64,000 bases of DNA from Anaerolineae bacterium. GTDB taxonomy: Bacteria; Chloroflexota; Anaerolineae; Anaerolineales; E44-bin32. The stretch covers positions 16,875-80,874 of the forward strand of contig DUEZ01000066.1 in assembly GCA_011174825.1 (NCBI GenBank), read 5' to 3'. The position numbers were made by a program, and so were the translations under genes. The notes below the pieces were generated by a model. It made no database searches and was not told the origin of the DNA. It saw nothing but the letters and a program-made list of their open reading frames with translations. Shown here one piece after another: positions 61,172 through 64,000 of this stretch (its first letter is position 1; each line of letters opens with the position of its first letter).

Positions 61172-62698
61172 TTATTTCGCGTAATCGATCGATCGAGTCT
61201 CCCGAATAACGGTTACTTTTATTTGACCTGGATACTGCATTCCCTCTTCAATCTTTTTTGCGACGGATCTAGCTAATCGTGTGGCTTCCAGGTCATCAAT
61301 GTCTTCAGGCTGCACAATCACTCGGATTTCACGACCCGCTTGGAGAGCATAACTTTGAGAAACACCGGGGAATGAATTAGCAACCTCTTCCAAAGCACGG
61401 ATGCGCTTGATGTACTGCTCTAGGCTCTCACGGCGAGCTCCTGGTCTTGCGCCACTGATGGCATCCGCTGCTTCGACAATTACGGCTTCCACTGAATCCT
61501 GCTCAGCTTCATGATGATGGGCGCCAATTACATTGACAACGATCGGGTTTACACCATAGCGTTTACAGAAATCAGCACCAATTGCAGCGTGAGTCCCTTC
61601 CACCTCATGGTCCATGGCCTTTCCGATATCATGAAGCAATCCGCCCGCCTTGGCTGACTCAACGTCGGCACCTAATTCTGCGGCGATCACTCCGGCTAAT
61701 TGCGCCGTCTCAACCGCATGAGACAGCTGATTTTGACCATAGGAGGTGCGGAATTTCAACCTGCCTAATTTCTTAATGATCTCTGGGTGCAGACCGGGGA
61801 CACCGGCATCAAAGGATGCTCTCTCTCCCTCCTCAACAATCACCCGATCTACTTCATGCGCCATCTGATCGATGACCTTCTCGATCTGTGCTGGATGGAT
61901 CCGACCGTCGAGAACCAATTTATCCATTGAACGTCGGGCGACCTCACGCCTAACGGGGTCAAAACACGATATCGTCACGGCTTCTGGCGTGTCATCAACC
62001 ACGACATCTACACCGGCCGCCTGTTCAAAGGCTCGGATGTTTCGTCCATTGCGACCGATGATACGACCCTTCATGTCATCTGAGGGGAGGGAGACGACAG
62101 ACACTGTGACCTCAGAAACATGTTCCGATGCAACGCGTTGAATGGCATCCGCGATTAATTCGCGTGCCCTTCTCTCGCCCTCCACTTGGGCTTCCTCTTC
62201 AATCTGCCGGATGATGCGGACCATGTCAGCCCTGGCTTCCCGCTCCACTTCATCGAGCAATTGAGCTTTCGCCTCTTCTTGTGTCATACTCGAGACGCGT
62301 TCCAATTCAACCAAGGTCTCAGCATAGCGCTGCTCCAATTCATTAGCACGTTTATCGATTGCACTTTGGCGTTTGTTGAATTGTTGGTCACGCTTTTCTA
62401 TTTGATCGAGGCGTTTGTCGATATCCGCTCGACGGCGCTGTAAACGATCTTCCTCCTTAGAGAGTTCTGCCCTTCGACGAGTGAACTCAGCTTCGGCCTC
62501 ATCACGGATGCCGATCGCTTTATCCCGCGCCTTTAACTCGATTTCTCGCGCTTTTGTTTGTGCATCCTCCACCAAACGATTGGCTTCAGAACGACGTCGC
62601 CTTAAGTCACGTTCGATCTGCAATTGCCGTAGAAAATAACCAATGACAGCACCCGCGACCAAGGCGATCACAAAAACAATCACCCAGGTAGTATCCAC
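61172..62698 (-). CDS. rny: Ribonuclease Y
   Basis: This 508-residue membrane-anchored endoribonuclease starts mRNA decay. It has an N-terminal membrane helix (VIVFVIALVAGAVIGYFL), a long coiled coil (about 30-180), a KH domain (KGRIIGRNGRNIRAFEQAAG), and an HD domain with GLLHDIGKAMDHEVEGTHA. GTG start with GAGG upstream, three bases after the recX stop. Length is typical. Confidence 0.95.
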   Translation of the reverse strand: MDTTWVIVFVIALVAGAVIGYFLRQLQIERDLRRRRSEANRLVEDAQTKAREIELKARDKAIGIRDEAEAEFTRRRAELSKEEDRLQRRRADIDKRLDQIEKRDQQFNKRQSAIDKRANELEQRYAETLVELERVSSMTQEEAKAQLLDEVEREARADMVRIIRQIEEEAQVEGERRARELIADAIQRVASEHVSEVTVSVVSLPSDDMKGRIIGRNGRNIRAFEQAAGVDVVVDDTPEAVTISCFDPVRREVARRSMDKLVLDGRIHPAQIEKVIDQMAHEVDRVIVEEGERASFDAGVPGLHPEIIKKLGRLKFRTSYGQNQLSHAVETAQLAGVIAAELGADVESAKAGGLLHDIGKAMDHEVEGTHAAIGADFCKRYGVNPIVVNVIGAHHHEAEQDSVEAVIVEAADAISGARPGARRESLEQYIKRIRALEEVANSFPGVSQSYALQAGREIRVIVQPEDIDDLEATRLARSVAKKIEEGMQYPGQIKVTVIRETRSIDYAK

Positions 62699-62700
62699 CT

Positions 62701-63351
62701 TCAGACCTCACTTTCATTTTTACAGCCAATCGTTTCACGCCACACGCGTGCAACGACTGGAGATATCAACGAATAAACAAAGCCCCGTCGGGTCAAGTAA
62801 GCCCCGACACGGTGCCGAAATTCATCCCAATTCGAATCGCTCCAACGTCGAGCGGCTTTTTGTGCAGCGCGGTACGCTGCTTGCTGATCGTCATAATCTT
62901 CCAATGCAGCCTCGATCGCTTCCCGTGGCACGCCTTTCTTACGCAGTTCATCGCTCAACATACGCGAGCTTCGTGGTCGAAAAGCAAGACGATTCTCCAC
63001 CCATGTAAGAGCGAATACACAATCATCAACCAGATTCACCTCTCGCAACCGAGCGAGGACATTATCCTGAACCTCAATCGGTACTTGTTTCTGCTCAAGA
63101 TAATTCCGCAGTTCGAATTCCGATCGCGGTCTGCGGCTAATGAGACGAAGAGCGCGACGATAGTACACCTCTTCTTGGTCCCGCTGTTTTAGTTCCGTGA
63201 TTTGTTGATCCGAATATAGCTCCCCAATCCGGAGGCCTTCCGCGAGTGTCCAAGAGATGCTAAATTGATACGCGCCATCCAGATAGACATTAACACGATC
63301 ACGATTCTTGGATTGTGGCTTCAGGGCGGTAATCACACCGTCCATGCTCAT
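62701..63351 (-). CDS. recX: RecX, regulator of RecA
   Basis: This 216-residue helical protein binds RecA filaments and limits them. Family pattern: ALRLISRRPRSEFELRNYL and RYNLVDD-type VNLVDDCVFALTWVENRL, then GVPREAIEAALEDY. The start may be 63351 or the Met two codons later (63345), which is better spaced from GGAG. A terminator-like hairpin separates it from recA, so its expression may depend on read-through. Confidence 0.88.
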   Translation of the reverse strand: MSMDGVITALKPQSKNRDRVNVYLDGAYQFSISWTLAEGLRIGELYSDQQITELKQRDQEEVYYRRALRLISRRPRSEFELRNYLEQKQVPIEVQDNVLARLREVNLVDDCVFALTWVENRLAFRPRSSRMLSDELRKKGVPREAIEAALEDYDDQQAAYRAAQKAARRWSDSNWDEFRHRVGAYLTRRGFVYSLISPVVARVWRETIGCKNESEV

Positions 63352-63677
63352 CTCCAGAGTTAAAAATCCACAGCCGCGACCCGGGGACCCGAGCCACGGC
63401 TGAAGGCAGCATACCCAATATTGGGAATCTCGTTATATAGATTCGACGCCGCTTTGCTATGCAGAGATAGAACAACTCTTGCAGCAGCTAGGATGTCAGG
63501 TTCATGCCCCGCAGGGCGATTTCATACTTCAGTCACCTTCCGCTCGAACACAAAGGTGCCTAGCGGAGTCAAATCTCGTCTCAGAGATTATTTACGTTGC
63601 CATAGCCGCGCCCCGTCCCAAACATCTGTCATCTGGCGCAGCGGCTTTAAACGAACGCGCGATCTCTTCTCGCGCAG
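63352..63677. other. Gap between recA and recX
   Basis: No reliable gene was seen in 326 bases. Besides the terminator (63362-63402) there is a perfect 12-base palindrome CCCAATATTGGG (63414-63425), possibly an operator near recX, and a weak hairpin AATCTC/GAGATT near 63571. Confidence 0.45.
63362..63402 (-). terminator. Intrinsic terminator between recA and recX
   Basis: On the minus strand a GC-rich stem (CAGCCGTGGCTCGGG against CCGGGTCGCGGCTG) is followed by TGGATTTTTA, just before the recX start. It would attenuate recA read-through into recX. Confidence 0.65.
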
Positions 63678-64000
63678 CTACGCGTCAAGATTAACGGGCT
63701 CCGTCTCAAAACCAGCCGCAGCCCGGATACCAGCTTCCAACTCCTCTACCAACGCTGGATTTTCCCTCAAATATCCTTTCGCGTTTTCTCTACCCTGCCC
63801 TATCCGCAGGTCTTCATATGAATAATAAGAGCCTCGTTTTTCGATTAAACCCATATCAACACCTAGGTCCAAAATACCGCCAACCTTAGAGATCCCCTCG
63901 TTGTACATGATATCAAACTCAGCCACCTTGAACGGCGGCGCCACCTTGTTCTTCACCACCCGCACCCTCACCCGGTTCCCCACTACCTCCTGTCCCACCT
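63678..64000 (-). CDS. recA: RecA recombinase, C-terminal part (cut by window edge)
   Basis: The last ~107 codons of recA, with the 5' part beyond the window. Diagnostic sequence: [51 protein letters not shown]. RecA coats single-stranded DNA, drives strand exchange and activates the SOS response. The ATG seen at 63998 is internal. Downstream on the same strand are recX and rny. Confidence 0.95.
   Translation of the reverse strand, partial: VGQEVVGNRVRVRVVKNKVAPPFKVAEFDIMYNEGISKVGGILDLGVDMGLIEKRGSYYSYEDLRIGQGRENAKGYLRENPALVEELEAGIRAAAGFETEPVNLDA

Noticed and set aside
63421..63825. 134-residue plus-strand frame in the recX-recA gap
   Set aside because: Half of it is antisense to the end of recA and the rest has no protein-like pattern.

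Overview
The window looks like a contiguous piece of a bacterial chromosome. The best guess is Chloroflexota, Anaerolineae-like. This is an inference from gene style (many lipoproteins with Thr/Pro-rich linkers after the lipobox, LysM/M23 lipoproteins, GH31/GH13 enzymes, a CysM-Mec-CysO-MoeZ cluster, RNase Y beside recX/recA) and was not tested by any search. Nearly everything is ordinary housekeeping or envelope coding sequence. No prophage, transposase, CRISPR array or rRNA was seen. The non-coding part is rich in short palindromic repeats of several families.

Layout: 1-2.3 kb is the 3' part of gyrA. 2.4-7.0 kb holds three tandem paralogous lipoproteins (LysM, a lytic-transglycosylase-like domain, M23 peptidase) on the minus strand. 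7.2-11.0 kb holds an HD hydrolase, a GNAT acetyltransferase and a DHH/CBS/tRNA nucleotidyltransferase fusion. 11.6-19.2 kb holds a Nudix hydrolase, a GNAT protein, a GH13 amylase-like enzyme, an orphan sugar-binding lipoprotein, a GH31 glucosidase and a lipoate ligase. 19.3-21.3 kb holds DUF4230, DUF503 and an atypical SDR flanked by two copies of a MITE-like repeat. 21.7-25.4 kb is a two-component cluster of two response regulators and two histidine kinases. 25.6-37.9 kb is mixed: XRE/TPR pair, double GNAT, slipin, lipase, DsbA-like protein, DUF554/PduO, ComEA, MutM, MBL hydrolase and adenosine deaminase. 38.0-42.1 kb is a very large secA, followed by a repeat-rich gap with tRNA-Leu(UAA). 43.1-48.1 kb holds a CBM9-like lipoprotein, a thioredoxin-TPR protein, a ferredoxin, an L,D-transpeptidase and an amidase. 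48.3-51.8 kb is a cysteine and sulfur-carrier operon behind a consensus promoter and a long structured leader. 52.0-56.1 kb has an S41 peptidase and a lipoprotein. 56.3-59.7 kb is pdhABC. 60.1-61.1 kb is a response regulator and a partner gene. 61.2-64.0 kb is rny-recX-recA (recA cut by the window edge).

How the genes fit together: the strongest pathway is protein-thiocarboxylate cysteine synthesis. MoeZ (ThiF plus rhodanese) would activate and sulfurate CysO, CysM would use the thiocarboxylate, and the JAMM peptidase Mec would release cysteine. Two anomalies sit in this operon: CysO carries a 12-residue tail after its Gly-Gly, and a thioredoxin-like gene between cysO and moeZ can only be read with a frameshift. 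Lipoate ligase and pdhABC form a second functional link. Envelope remodelling is represented by three M23 lipoproteins, an amidase, an L,D-transpeptidase and an S41 protease.

Other items worth attention are several genes whose perfect -10 hexamer lies only 6-9 bases before the start codon (likely leaderless mRNAs), two facing heptamer repeat arrays, a nested repeat insertion that touches the adenosine deaminase stop codon, and the SecA insertion.
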